A stretch of DNA of 64,000 nucleotides from Dipetalonema caudispina (taxonomy: Eukaryota > Nematoda > Chromadorea > Rhabditida > Onchocercidae): contig JABVXV010000302.1 of the NCBI GenBank assembly GCA_013365325.1, positions 1-64,000 of the forward strand, written 5' to 3'. Positions within the stretch are counted from its first letter, which is position 1. The number at the start of each line of letters is the position of its first letter. Below are positions 37,192-50,659 of this stretch, in pieces. The notes under the pieces are model-generated. The model saw only the letters and a program-made list of their open reading frames with translations. It was not told the DNA's origin and searched no databases. The position numbers and the translations under genes were made by a program.

Positions 37192-40100
37192 ATGGAACAT
37201 ATTGATCTTTCATCGCTTACGCTACGCTCACAAGAACAACATTTGGTGAAAGATCTTTTTCTCGTTTACATGGTTGGTGTTTTCAAACTGGGAGCAGATT
37301 ATGATTATAAAATTAGAAATTTTGCAATTTAACAGGTAACAACTCTGCGGGTGACCAGATTACTGGATAGATTAAAATAAATGTTTGGATAACTGGTTGT
37401 AAATTGTTTTTCTAGTTCTATTTTACGAATATCCTGTGCGTAGTTGTTGCTCCAACAAAATACAACACACCGAGCAGTTTCGATAAAAATTAATGATGGA
37501 AACTAGTAAAATTATTAAAAATTACGGTTCACTTTTTTCGAAAATGTGTTCAATAAATGATTACAATAGGCTTATCAAGGGAACAGTATACGATTTGTCA
37601 AAGAAGGTGATGCCGTAACGTGGACAGTGAATCCGAGCTCAGATACTTGTTTGCGCAGCGCCCTGTATACTGATGCATGTCTCCCTCTTGCCGCCACACT
37701 GATTCAACTTCGACATAATATCAAAGGTAGGTTCGACTCATTCTTATTTGGTATTTGAAAACTTAGCACTATTAGATCTGTTGCAGTATGTTTTCTGCTG
37801 TTGATATGACTAAGGGTCGGATATGATTCTATTTGAAAAAGAACTTGCATCGTGTGCATATTACTATATTATTCTACTCAGCATTGTCATGGGTACTCTG
37901 ATTGATGTCGAATACCAGCGAGAGTTGATAAATTTGGAGTGTGCAGTTTCATTTTATATTTCAGTACGCAGTACTGACGCTATTTTTTTTTCCTGCAGTA
38001 TCGACCTATTTAAATACTTCTAGAGATAACGAGGATATTTGACGGTGTAGAAACTACTAACTGTAAGTTAGATCATATACTTCGTAGTTATTTGTTGTAA
38101 TGGTCCATATTGTTTACCTGTAGTCAATCTCCGCATTATATGTTTTTACAAAATTTTGAAAAATGTTCTTTTCATGGTATGAAAGTTATTTTCAGATATA
38201 TGTTGCGAGTTATCACGTGGCCGGGTAGCACTTTCTGTAGGATCTGCGGCTGAGGAATTCTTCAATTCGGAAATAATGCCTTTATTAGTTAAGTTGGAGC
38301 TCGAGAACCGGAATAATCAAAGGTCATTGACCCTTGCAGAAGTTGCCACATACATGCGTCCATATATGCAAATAACGAAACAGCTGAATGATGTGCTTGT
38401 AACCATAATTAAGGTATTACGGAAAATTTTCTTTTTTAATTAAAAAGTAGTAAACTTTGATCAGATTGAATGTTTGAAATTCTAATCATGGTAACCAGTT
38501 CACTTTTGTTCTTTATTATCACTAATGTAAAAATTATAATGTGAGCAGGTTGAATTTAAGGATAACAAGTAATATTTAGAGAACCGACAATAAATTGAAG
38601 GTGGAAAACATTTGAAATCCTAGGAAATTTAAAGTCGCTATGATATGAAATGAAATAAGTGAAATTGAAAGTGGAAAATTGAAATGAAACAAAATAGAGA
38701 TAGAAGAGAGAGTATGCATATCAATGGCATTAATTTTCCTCAAAATTATACTAGTTTAGAAATTTTAGACTTCATAAGGCATTTTTTTGTCGATCCGGTT
38801 TTTTTCACGGTGCTGTTTCTTGTCGGCTACTTAATGTATTGTTTTTTTTTTTTTTTTTTTCAAGTGTTTATCCAAAAGTGAAGAATTTATGGTGATTGTG
38901 CGTTTGCTGTCATTGTTAACTGTGGGAGTTGGAACGCAAAATTATCTGTTTTACTTAGGAAATATGTGTTGTTATTATTTGTTTTGGCATTATTTGCTGT
39001 ATAATTTCTTCATTCTTTTGGTAAAAGAAGCGATGCTGTCATTCTTCTTCACTTTGACTTTACTTAAATTAAATGACAATAATAATTACCGTTCATTATT
39101 GACAATGATCGATTCGTTGGTGACTGATATCGTATAATCGCTTTTATTGTAGAGCGATCTTGTGGGCGGTGAAGTGCTATCATTGCTATCAGAACAAATA
39201 CGAAAATGTGTATCACCGACAACTCGTGATATGCTGCAGAAATTTGAAGTAGCTGGATTGGGACAATATTTCGAACTATTGTTTTGGTGGATACGTTATG
39301 GGAAAATTCAGGATTATTGTCATGACGTTTGTTTTATTTCATGGATTAGAATTAACAATTAAGAATTCGATTTCATTGAGCCTAACCTATAATGAACTAC
39401 AACTAAATATTTCTGTTTGATGCTCTGTTCGTTTTAAAAACAAAAAATAATATGCTAGATGTGTTCAAATCATGTAATTTAGCATAAAAAAAGTTTCTAA
39501 TAATGCCCTTTCATTATTTACTATATACTTTTTTTAATCGGTGCTTTTTCATTTCCCTTGTTATTATATTTTACCTGTTCCAGTTTATGATTTGGGATCT
39601 GAAGAGTTCGAAGATATTTACAAAATCCGATATCATATCTGGAGATGATGAAATCTTTGGTGATGGCGCAAACAAGTATGTAGTTTCTGCCAGCTTCATA
39701 AATCTAAAGTAATGGACTTCATTCCAATTTTTGCTGGAGTTGTTTATATGGATTTAGCAAAATTAACTCATTTTAATTTAGAAAACTACCAAAAAGTTAT
39801 TTGGTTGTTCTTTTCAGTTTTGATGATCGATTTTGCGTTGTGAAAGCTTTATGTCCATCGCAATTACAACCTGCGTTTGAAGATATTGTGAAATGTGGCA
39901 TATATCTTAACATTGCTGAGATGATCAAAGGTAAAATTTTGCAAAGTATGTTTTATAAATCACAAAGAGAAATTTGCCTTATGCAGCTTTTTATTCAGGT
40001 TTCTGTTAACTTATACTGATATATCATTTACATAATCTATACCAGCATATTGTACTTTTAGTTTATACTAACTTTCTATTTTCTACCACTATAAAAGTAT

Positions 40101-42359
40101 CGCTCTAAGCTTTGTCAATTTCAGCATGCTTGCTTTAAGAGTAAAGCTCACGATATAACGGTCAGATATCGTTGCGATTATCATGATAGAGTTGATTCTA
40201 ATATTCTAAAGTCGGCTGATAAAAAGTGATAGTTTGAGTTTAACTAATGAATGAATTTATCTGGATGAAACGAACCGGTGATGAAACAGTACATATGAAC
40301 GTCTTTTAGTGATAAATTATAGATGCATATAAGTTTACTCGTCTTATCAAATTGGTTTGCAAGTGAATCTTAATGTCTTTGTTTGTTTCAGTGTTTATAG
40401 AGGGAAGAAATTTTCTTTCTTAATAGGAAAAATTGGTGAGAGTTAATCGGCGAGGATATTTTCTGCGATACTGCTCACCGATATTAACACTGTCATATTT
40501 ATGATTGCTATCGAATCGTAAAAATTCTTGACATATTTCAATCATGTGAACATTTTAGACCACACATGTTTTTGCAGGTGAAACTACAGCATTTGATGAC
40601 GAACGGATTGGCGAAGAAGAAGAGCTGGAGGAATGGAAAAGAAAAAACGTTCGTTTTTGAGTGTTTTCTATAATCATTTTTCTGATTTATTCAATTCTTT
40701 GATCAAGTGTTATGAAAATGATGCTTGTTCTCAAAGTGCAAAATTTTCTTTTGAGATTGAAGACGTTATACGTGAAGTGAAGAAAGCTCGGCTGAAAGCA
40801 AGCAAAGATCTAGTTCAAATTTTACGTAAACAGTTCGGTTTGGATGAGTATTTCGAGTAATTTTCAACTTAATTAGACGATGTTTTCTTTCCAATATTTT
40901 AATTGCTAATATCTATTTAAACATTTTTCTTTTTGATGATTGATTTCTTGCCTGGTTTTTATGACTTCACCGCTTCTTTCAAGAAGATATGCTTTTTAAA
41001 CTGAGTTGCAGGTCATTTCATAACTTCCTTCTCTTGCAACGCTCTGATTGGCTAGTTTCATTCCATGAACTATCTCGAGATATGCTGATCAATTCTGTTC
41101 GAGGTAATTTTGATGGATACAAAAGATCACCAGAATTGTTTGCGTCTTCAATGTGATTCTCTTAGGGTTACTATGAACTAACTAAACATATTCTTGTGCT
41201 GTCTTGAGTCTTCTAAAGTATTATAATTTGTGAAACCCTATGAGTTTCGATCTGCACTGCCCCACATTTTAGTGAGGTTGTCGGTAATTTTACTTGATTA
41301 CCCTAAGACATGCTACTTATTAATCTTTGAAAGATTCTCCATAACTCCGAGAATTCGAACAGTCATACTGATATCAATTTTCATAGCTCATTATTTAACC
41401 CAACAAACAGAGAAACTAATCAAATGATATGCTATTCTTTTGACGATAAAATACTAATGAAATGTACATCTGCTTTATATAAAACTATGTATTTAGAGGG
41501 AAATATGGCATACTTGACATACGACCAAAATTAATTGTATTGTTTATGTGATAAACTTCAGATATATCGGTAAAGAAATTGCAAATCTTATTCGAAGAAG
41601 CTGTAGACTGTTCCACTTTACATTTCGACAAACATCGACACATATTTAGGTTAATTTTCAATACTTTTCTGTATGAATTTGCTAAATGGTTCGGTTATTT
41701 AATTTGATCTTCTTCTTAGAATTTGTTAGTTCTCTTTCTTAAATTTTTGCATTTATTGCGATTATCTGTTTTTAGGCCTGTTTTGGAGAAGTACGACGTA
41801 TTTACATCATTGCATTTAATCAGTGGGAAAATTGAGCAAATGAAAAAATTACGGACAGGTGAGTGATTGCATAAAGGACTGATAATGCTAATATGCATTT
41901 GCCTTGTGGGAGGATATATAATATGAATCGTTCTGTGTCACAAAGGGGGACGATGAGTACAACTGACGCTACATTAGTACTATTCAGTTAAGGGATCAAA
42001 AAAATCTTGCTTTTGTATCGATGAACTGCTGGGGCTGATTTAATAATTAATGCTTGATTTTGATATGGAATACAGAAATTTGATTGACAGATTGGATTTT
42101 TGAATGAGGTCTTTTTTGGTCATTCCCGGGTAATTAAGTTAACAACTTTTATAGATTTCGAGGCAAATGAAAGTAAAAATGGACAAGATGCATTGTCAAT
42201 CCATATTAATGTCGATTCACCATTATCACTTGTTTTTCCGCCACGAATATTGCTTTATTACAATCTCCTTTTTCGAATGTTTTTTTATCTCTTCAACGCT
42301 ACTACTCAAATTTTCAAGTTCGCAATAATAATAATAATAATAATAATAATAGTAATGGA

Positions 42360-42421
<62 letters not shown>

Positions 42422-42426
42422 TAATA

Positions 42427-42458
<32 letters not shown>

Positions 42459-44532
42459 GATAATAATGGTAGTGATGATGATAGTGAAAATAATAATAAT
42501 AATAATAACAATAATAATAATAATAATATAATCATCATTATTATTTTATTATTGCTATTAATATTATTAATAATTTGAGTTAAGTTGTGTAAAATATACT
42601 GAGACAACTATCAGGGTGATAACAGTATTAGCTTCCTTACGTCATCGGTTGTATATTGCAGTTATGTATTTATATTTTATATAATTTTTTCCTTCCCAGT
42701 GTTATTGTCTGATAGTGCCTGTGGTTGTGTATGCGTATAAGATAGCTACCAAAACTGTGGTTTCATGGTAGGAAAAATGGCAGTAAGATATAGTGATGGG
42801 AGATAAATAATAGTACCTAGTGGACGACCGTGCTTTGTGTTTTAGGGCAATGAATTAAATATGGCATTTAAAATATTACTTTTTATATTATTTTGTTTAG
42901 CGTAGGAAAAAAGATGTCTATATTCATATCTCTGAAATTAATATAATTACTATAATTTCCCATATATATCAGTATTCTAGTAATTCCAGAATAAGTATTT
43001 CAGTAACCATATCTCCTTGTTTCATACTGTTTTACCTCCACTTATGAATTTAGGAATCGAAGAATATAAGTATTTCATTGTTACTCTTACCCGTATTCTA
43101 AGTATTCAAAACGACTATCTCCATATCTTACATCCCTATCGTTCTTGTTTTACAGAAAACAGATGCGCAATGATTTGGTGACGCGTAATGATAGACGTTT
43201 ACTAGAAGAAATGCTTCATTTTCTGAATGCCTATAATTTACATTGTTCTGTATATGTTGTACCTCGCTTATGGAGTGTTTTCATTGACAAATTATCAAAA
43301 GTCAGTTTTTACATGCATTTGAAGTATTCTAATTACTGTTTAATTTCCAATATTTAAGTTTCTTCTGTCTAGAAAAATTTTTCTTATGTAAATACAACTG
43401 CAGGATTTAAGGAGAGATGTCAAATACTTTTCGTCCAAAAGGATTGCCAAACATATTGCTGTTAGGCAGTTTGATACTTCGTTGTTTTCTTTAAATTTAA
43501 CTGTAAGTTACTCTGTAGATGAAAGAGAAACAGTTTAGCTGAATTCAAATGGAATTCATGGAAATTATTGAAAATATTGTAGTTTCAGTTGATTTTTTTT
43601 TCAGTCTGCGAGTCTTGAAGAAATATTATCGTTCCAAAATTCATTTTTTGCTGATGCAATGGCTCAGTGTTTCTTACCGGACCCAAAGTTCATGGACTTG
43701 CTTTCGAATCTAGTTTCCGTTATTCATGGTTTTACGACCGGCGAAGTTGTACGTTTCATTTTTGGATGCAATATCTTGAATAATGTGGAAGTTTATGATT
43801 GGTTTTGAATTATAGCATTTGCTTTATATTACTAGACAAGTTATTTACGTACTTTTAATCCTAATTTAATTTGTTACCTTGAAAAATGAATTTGACAAGT
43901 AAGACGTTATATGCTACCTGAACTGGAAGCGTAGTTCGATCATGTCATCGCAAACATCAAGGAAGAACCGAACAATTGATGATTAAAAACGATCATAATT
44001 TGAGAGAGGAAAGTGGGAATTACTTTTTGGATTCCTATAGATATAAATTGAACAGCAGTTCAATATAAATAATTATCTAAGTGCTTTGATACGGGCATTT
44101 GATTGATTCAAAGTGTTATTTGATCTTTTTATTAGAATCTCTACTTTATTAAATTAGAATTATCTGTATCAGTTTAGTTAAAATTTGACAATATTTCATA
44201 TAGTTATTGTTGCATTTTCAGAATTTTGACCAATCAGCTCAAAAATGGAACAATTACCTTGGAAAATTGTGCTCTCTTCTTTCCAAACCAAATAATAATA
44301 ACGCATATGCTCAGTTACATTCTAGGTAGGTTTTTTTTGTAATTTTTTAGTTTGTTGGAGAATTTCTAACTTCTAACTGATTAATTTTCTCTATCAAATT
44401 GATAATTTGAAACTGATAATTGATAATATTAATATGAAATTTTATTGTTATTTGCTGAAGCTGAATATGAATCTTTTTCCAGTCTGCTTTCACTCATTTG
44501 ATATTTTCAGAATCTTTTCACAATTCTATTGA
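37192..44532 (+). CDS. Gamma-tubulin complex component, Spc97/Spc98 family (17 exons, 663 aa)
   Basis: GCP proteins bind gamma-tubulin and nucleate microtubules at centrosomes. Exons: 37192-37272, 37570-37726, 38196-38413, 39153-39326, 39584-39675, 39818-39930, 40578-40648, 40708-40856, 41012-41103, 41562-41649, 41776-41858, 42155-42317, 43156-43300, 43404-43502, 43605-43745, 44222-44325, 44511-44532, all phase-consistent. Family signatures by eye: EQHLVKDLFLVYMAYQG (compare LLYVLQGIDG), a GGEVLSLL and WWIRYGKIQDYCHDF block (compare WIYDGELEDTYHEF), YLNIAEMI (compare YLNVVREC), HNFLLLQRSDW (compare KRYFLLGQGDF), INVDSPLSLVF (compare YHVDGPIATVF) and a terminal SRIFSQFY (compare RLDFNEYY). Sequence divergence is high. 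It looks nearer to GCP2/GCP3 (nematode gip-2 or gip-1) than to GCP4-6, but I cannot assign which. The ATG directly follows an AG, so further upstream exons cannot be excluded. Confidence 0.87.
42322..42530. repeat. Interrupted (AAT)n microsatellite in a GCP intron
   Basis: About 200 bp of AAT triplets with occasional AGT, GGA, ACA and GAT substitutions, starting 4 bp after the exon 12 donor (42318). It makes long artefactual poly-Ile and poly-Leu frames on the two strands. It is the same motif as the array at the left edge of the window. Confidence 0.97.
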
Positions 44533-44627
44533 AGGGGTATCTGATCAAAACCAATTGAAAGAATACATATGTTGCGATAAAGGAATGCAAATTTCTAGCC
44601 GAAAGATTTTCGTGTATAATACATGAT

Positions 44628-44633
44628 AATAAA
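44628..44633 (+). terminator. AATAAA polyadenylation signal of the GCP gene
   Basis: A canonical AATAAA lies 96 nt after the GCP stop codon (44530-44532), followed by AGTTTTCGG. The distance fits the short 3' UTRs usual in nematodes. Confidence 0.5.
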
Positions 44634-47600
44634 GTTTTCGGTACTTGTCTCAGTGAAATCGTCTTAACTATATTTATTTTAATCTAAAATCATTCCTTAC
44701 AACTTTTCTTTAACTTGTTTTATTTGGATCCGTCACAGCTATGGCTGAACTAAGTACAGCTGTATACACATTATAACCTGAAATAATTTTGCTTGAGGCG
44801 AAATCAATCACCGAAAGCATCATACAGAAATTTCTAAAAGATCATAGTAATGATACAAATCATTAAATGTTTTAAAATTACAAACAACATCTCTAAATCA
44901 TCTTTTTGTTTTCTTCATTTAAATAGTTTTACTGTTTACGCAAATTTTCACCGTTTTATAATTATATTACTATGCATTTATGTATTCATGATAATTATTC
45001 CTGAATTTTCATGATGCTTCTAAAAATTTATCTGTTTGAATAATTTATGAATTTCTTCCGGATTATGAAAACTATCTCAGTCAACAGGTTTCATAACTTA
45101 CTTAATAATTTGGATTTCTGTTATTGACTGTTCTTCACATCTTGTTACCAACAGAATATTTTTTTTTCCATCCTATCTCCCTTATTGTTGACGAGATTTA
45201 CTATTATTGGACTAAAATTCGGGAAATAGTGTTTTCTGATACATTTTTTACCACTTTTCCAAATATTTTTGGCTCCTCTTCAGGGATGTTACTTCCGCGA
45301 TTAGAATTCTTGAAATGCTTTGATAATAAATGTCTTCATTTTAAAATTATTGCTTTGAAATTTTCCGAGGTTCTATCGTCTCTGATGATACCAGCTTCCT
45401 CCTTTCCCGATATTTAAAAAGTTTGGAATGTTTAAAAATAGTCAGTAAGCATTACATCCTTTTCACTCTAATATTTGGTTTTAAATTTCAATATTTTGCC
45501 ATTATTTGCCGTCTGAAATTTGTCTTTTCATTGTTAGTAGTTTTTTTTATTTGGCTTATTATGTTAAATAGGACACTTTGCATATGTTTACTATTAAAAC
45601 ACAACAAAATGCTTCCACAAAAACAAACTTAACAATATCACTCATCTCAGTAACAACAGTCATGGCAATGATTACTAATGCCTATCGGGACAAAAAGGAA
45701 ATGAAGAAATGAATTATCGAAATAATGCAAGCATAATATGGTGAAAGAAGACATAGAGAAGTTCTGTTAAGGAGAAAAAATAATCGGGACATTTCTTGAA
45801 AAGTTATTTTCAGTAAGAACTTTATTTCTAACAATAGAAAACTTATTTACATATCGTAACTATCAAAAAGAAATGCTACTACTCATAGAGAAAGAAAGAA
45901 AGAGTTCATAAATTGAAAGATATTGGTATTAAAATTTTCAGTTGAAGTGAAGATAAGTTAATTAAATTGATATGCAGTAATGTTTCGAATATTTATTTCT
46001 TTTTTCTATCTATAAAAAATTGCAAAAAATAATATTTCAAATGTTTGCTTTCTGTGTAAAAGATTGCGGAAAAAAAGAGAAAACAAGCAGAGAAGAGAGA
46101 AAAATTGGCCCAAAATCTCATTTGAATTTATTTGAAATGTTGTCAAATAAAGGACCGAACCATCATCAATCCATCCAATTCAAATTTCGTTTTGTTTGCT
46201 GTATGTAATTTTAGGAAGACATTACGCATGGAAGAACGAAAAAATAAATAAATAAATACAATGTCAAGAAAAAGAACGATAGGTTATCTAATTTTAAACT
46301 GAAAAAAAGAAGGGAAAAAGATTGATCAAATTTAAATTAAAAATTTCTTTTATTCATCGACAAAGTAGTGGCACATTGTATTTTTTGCTATTTGTGTAAT
46401 TGTGTTTTGAAGGAAATTTGCAATTTTCTTCAAATTATACTTGCAAATCATAATCGAAACTTAAAAAGAAACTGAAATTAGAAATTTTTGTAAATCCTTC
46501 TTAATTCCTAGTTTCGCTTTTTAAATTTTGAATTTGAATCACGTTTTGCCCTTTTTAATTGAATTTTAAGTTACATTTTCTAAATTATCTCGAAATTATT
46601 GAAAAAAAATATTGTTTAGCAATGGTGATTCTGCATGCTTACTTTATGAAATACTATGCACAAATTGCAAAATAATTCAGCATTAAGTCATTAATTAGCT
46701 TGCCAATTAATATGGATTTTTTTAAGCAATAAAACCGATATTATAATTTATTTTATCATTATCATTTTTTACTCCTTATCGATAAATGATGATGTATTTC
46801 TTCGTAACTCATTAGGAAATAAAATATAGATAATGTAATTTTCAAGTGCTTTCAACCTGACGATCATAATCCAACAACCAAAATAAAATGGGATTATTTT
46901 ATTATGATTATATTTGATGTACAGCAAGCATATTTCTCTATGCTTTAAGTAAGCCAAGCCAGGAATAACCCTTAAGGCTATATGATCCATATTATCGTTA
47001 CTTCAATTATCATCAGAAGGTTCTATTTCACAGAATTCATTAACGATCTAAGTTTTGGTTATCATTTTTGCTTAATTTGATCTTAGCAATTATAATTCCA
47101 TTCTTGTTTTCTTCAATTTTTTTTTTGCTCTTTTTATACTCCAAGTGCTGTTAATATCATGGTGAGAAGTTTGATAATTCGTTGAATTAATAAAAGAATT
47201 TGATATCATTGGAATTGAATTTGTTCGATATCTATCAATAAATTTACGTGAAATCCGGAAGTAATCTGTTATGATGAAGGGAAAAGAAGTTTATTGACCC
47301 ATTTGATGTGTTGGTACTTAAAAGAAGAAATGCAGTGGACTATTCGTCACAACTGGTCATTGTAATGGCATTTAATCCGAACTTATACCCTAATTGGTAT
47401 ATCATAAGGTTATTGTAGTAAACAACACAGTCTTCAAGAAAATGTTGTTTTTCAAGAAATTTCAAAATTCTTTGTTAACAAATATATTTTATTCTAATTG
47501 ATATTTTTTCCCATTGAAAATAAAAAAGAAGTTGATTATAAATTTCTGGGGCAAAAAATTGGTGCCGTTTTTCTGGATAAAAAAAAATAACTTTCTGATT

Positions 47601-49910
47601 GATCGTCATTTAGAAGTCGTTAAGTCATGAAATTTCTAGATGAGAAGTTCAGTCATTTTATCCTCTTTATAAGTTCTGTCGTAAATTTTTGGTTAATCGT
47701 TATTTTCTGAATTTTCCAGGTAATTAGACATAATTTTTTCCTTTGAGTAGCAATTTTTTGGGAAGGTAAAAGATAAGAAAAAGAATGAACTGATAAATTA
47801 GGAAGAAAAGAGTAGGATAAAGGATCAGATGCTATTTCATCAATTCACCATCAAATTTCAAATGACATTAAAATAAATGAATGCTGTTGCTGTGAATTAT
47901 GCTTTGTTTGTTTATTTTCTCTTTTATTTTCGATGCGAAACAAATGTGAAATAAAAGAGTAGGAAAATAGATGTGAATAAATAAATTCGATGAAAGATGG
48001 AAAAATAAAGTGATGAGAGGAGGAGAAAAAAAGAGAGAGGAAGAAAAATGAAAATTGAATCGAAGGAGAAAAAAGGACGATTGTAAATTTGTTGACAATT
48101 TTTAGACACCAAATACATAATCGGGAAAAAAATGAAAAAATAAAAATGAAATAAATGAAAGACAAAAAAATGTGTGAAATGTGACAAAATTGAATTTGTA
48201 AGAATTCTTGTAAAATAAGCTTAAATTAGGGGTGTGAGAAGCAAAATTACATTATGAAGCAAACAAAAGAGGTTGAAATAGTATTTTACAATGTAGGAGA
48301 TTTGAAAGAATCGAGTGAACTAAAAAAGAAAGTGATAAACAAACTGAAGTTGGAAAATGTTTTCATGTCAAATAATTAACGATTAAATTGTTTGAATACG
48401 TTTACTAAAATATTTGATTATGAATACTTGAATGTTTTAATTGCAGCATTATATGATTACAATACTTCAGTACTTTGCTCCCAATATTATTTGATCACGA
48501 ATGCCTAAGTGTTTTAATTTTGAAATTATTTCGTCACGAATACTTCGACCGCTGACTAAAGTTTATCGAATTTTTTTGGCCTAATTTAATCCGCAATTTT
48601 TTCAATCACTGACTAATTGGCAATAGCTTCCATCATTTTTTGACATTTGATGTATAAAACTGAATAGACTCTTAAATTGCCATGTTTTAATTATGACGTT
48701 ATAAAAGTTTGATCTTTTTGTTGGTGAATTCAAAAAAGCAAAAATGGATTTATAATTACAGAGCTAGTGAATATAAGTTTTATGATAACTGTTCAGTTTA
48801 AAAAGAACGAAATGAAGAAGGATAGAGGAGAAGGAGAAGAATAAACTGGAAACCAAAAAAGGAAAATATCTAGCGTAAGCTTAAAATATTAAATCTAAAC
48901 TATAATATTATCTAAATACATGTGTATTTTCTTCTTTGAGTAATGATTGAGAGTCGATAATCTTTCCTATAATATTTACAGTCAAAGAAAGTACCAAAAA
49001 ATTTGTGGAACAACTCAAATTCATCACATATATACCTCCTTTTTTAAAATTTGACACAAAAAAAAAAAAAAAAACGATTAAATGCATTCATCTGCAACTT
49101 GTTTACCTAACTTATATTTCATATGCGGTTTGCACTGCTTTGCAATAAATTCGTTCGCAACTATTTTTGACAATAATTTTGTTCAATACTTTAAAAGTAC
49201 AAATTAATTGATAGTACGATCCTTTAACATGACGTAGCAGTTGGGATAATAGCAAAATTGAAATTCTTATGAACAGAAAAATTTCAATGAAAAAGGAGAG
49301 GAAAAAAGAATGCTCAACAATTTGAATAAATTAAAATATTACATTACCCTTACAATTTCATTCCTTTATTTTCTTTAAATTTTATCTTTCATTTTTTTGG
49401 TTTTTATCATTTCCCATATATCATTCAACGATTAATTCTTATTGAACTGACATGTTTATATCGATTAAACTAATTGTGTATTGCTAGCATAAACAGAAAG
49501 AATTGTTGCTTAGGGAAATTGAAAAATGCTTCATATGTTATCAAAGATGATGAATTTTTGGATGAGATAAAATACTGTAAATATCATTGAAAATGACAAA
49601 TTTTAGATAAAATGAAATATTTCAAATACTATGAAAAAGGACAGATTGTTAAATAGTATAAAAATATTTGGGATAAAATTTTTAAGATGAAAATGAAAAT
49701 TAAAAATTTAACAAACTTCTCCATTTTGTCTTTTTTCTCTTTTTTTTTTATTCCCTGAAATATGTAATGGAATAATTTGTAGGATAATAATGATAACAGT
49801 AATAATAAATAGACCGAATTAGGATAATAAGGGAAAAAAAGAGGAAGAGGTGGAGCTGTATGAAATATAAACTTGGAATAAATTTTGTTTTGATTTAATT
49901 TAATCGATTG

Positions 49911-49998
49911 GAAGAGGAATGAGGAGGAGGAGAAGAAGGAGAAAGAGGAGGAGGTGGAAGAGGAAGAGGAGGAGGAGGAGGAGGAGGAGGAGAAGAGT
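49911..49998. repeat. (GAG)n-type polypurine tract
   Basis: About 88 bp almost entirely purine on the plus strand (GAGGAGGAG, GAAGAAGGA and similar; the exceptions are a few T residues). Such homopurine tracts can form triplex DNA. Confidence 0.9.
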
Positions 49999-50138
49999 GG
50001 AACGAAAGGGTGACTAAAGGGAGTTAAAAAAGTTATATGGAACTTTAATTTAACAAAAATGCATCATTTTCTTTTCTAGAAATGATGACTTCTTTAGGGA
50101 AAGCATGCGGTTTATTTTGCTTGTTCAACTTCCAACTT

Positions 50139-50141
<3 letters not shown>

Positions 50142-50171
<30 letters not shown>
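50142..50171. repeat. (CT)15 microsatellite
   Basis: A perfect TCTCTC run about 275 bp upstream of the peptide gene start codon. CT/GA repeats near nematode promoters can act as GAGA-type elements, but that role is only a possibility here. Confidence 0.93.
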
Positions 50172-50173
<2 letters not shown>

Positions 50174-50404
50174 GAACTCTTTAATTTTTTCATTCTCATT
50201 TTCAACTTTTCCAAAATTAAGAAAAGAAAAGGGATGAAAAGGAGAGTAGAGTAGAAAAGGGACAAAGTGGAAAATAAAGGTTGGAAATAAATGAATTAAT
50301 TTAAACTATTTTTTTCTCTTTCTCTTCCAGTTATTTTCAATGCGTAATGAATTATTTTTCAATCAGTTATTAGTAAATAATTAATATTTATTAACCTTAT
50401 TTGT

Positions 50405-50406
50405 AG
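50405..50406 (+). other. Possible spliced-leader acceptor of the peptide gene
   Basis: The pyrimidine-leaning CCTTATTTGTAG stretch ends 39 nt before the ATG at 50446, with no upstream coding exon visible. This is consistent with trans-splicing, but inferred from pattern only. Confidence 0.4.
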
Positions 50407-50445
50407 CAAAACGATTTGGAACAATCAAAGTGGGTGCTGTTAACG

Positions 50446-50627
50446 ATGAAATTAATTCTTCACTGTGCCATCTTTTATTTGCTTGCATATGCATACGGTA
50501 AATATGGAAATGTTATTTGTAATAATTTCCGAATATTTGTTTATTGATGTAGTTACAAGAGAAATAAATAAAAGAAAGCATATATCTAAAATTATGAATT
50601 ACGAAATATTTATGTCTTTCATTTTTC

Positions 50628-50659
<32 letters not shown>

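Larger units (their letters stand above)
44634..50404. other. Gene-poor AT-rich stretch
   Basis: No supported gene. Contents: poly-A at 49061-49074, an A/G-rich tract at about 47990-48080, a GAGGAG purine tract at 49911-49998 and a CT repeat at 50142-50171. Open frames present are Phe/Ser/Ile-rich and look like translated low-complexity DNA. Confidence 0.7.

Noticed and set aside
42100..42607. Long poly-Ile (plus) and poly-Leu (minus) open frames
   Set aside because: They are translations of the AAT/ATT microsatellite in a GCP intron. Only 42155-42317 on the plus strand is a true exon.
45124..45417. 97-codon plus-strand frame
   Set aside because: Non-ATG start, no splice context and no recognised motifs; consistent with chance in AT-rich DNA.
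47851..48187. Three overlapping Phe/Ser-rich frames on the minus strand
   Set aside because: They are antisense readings of an A/G-rich tract. Several frames open at once is a sign of low complexity, not coding.
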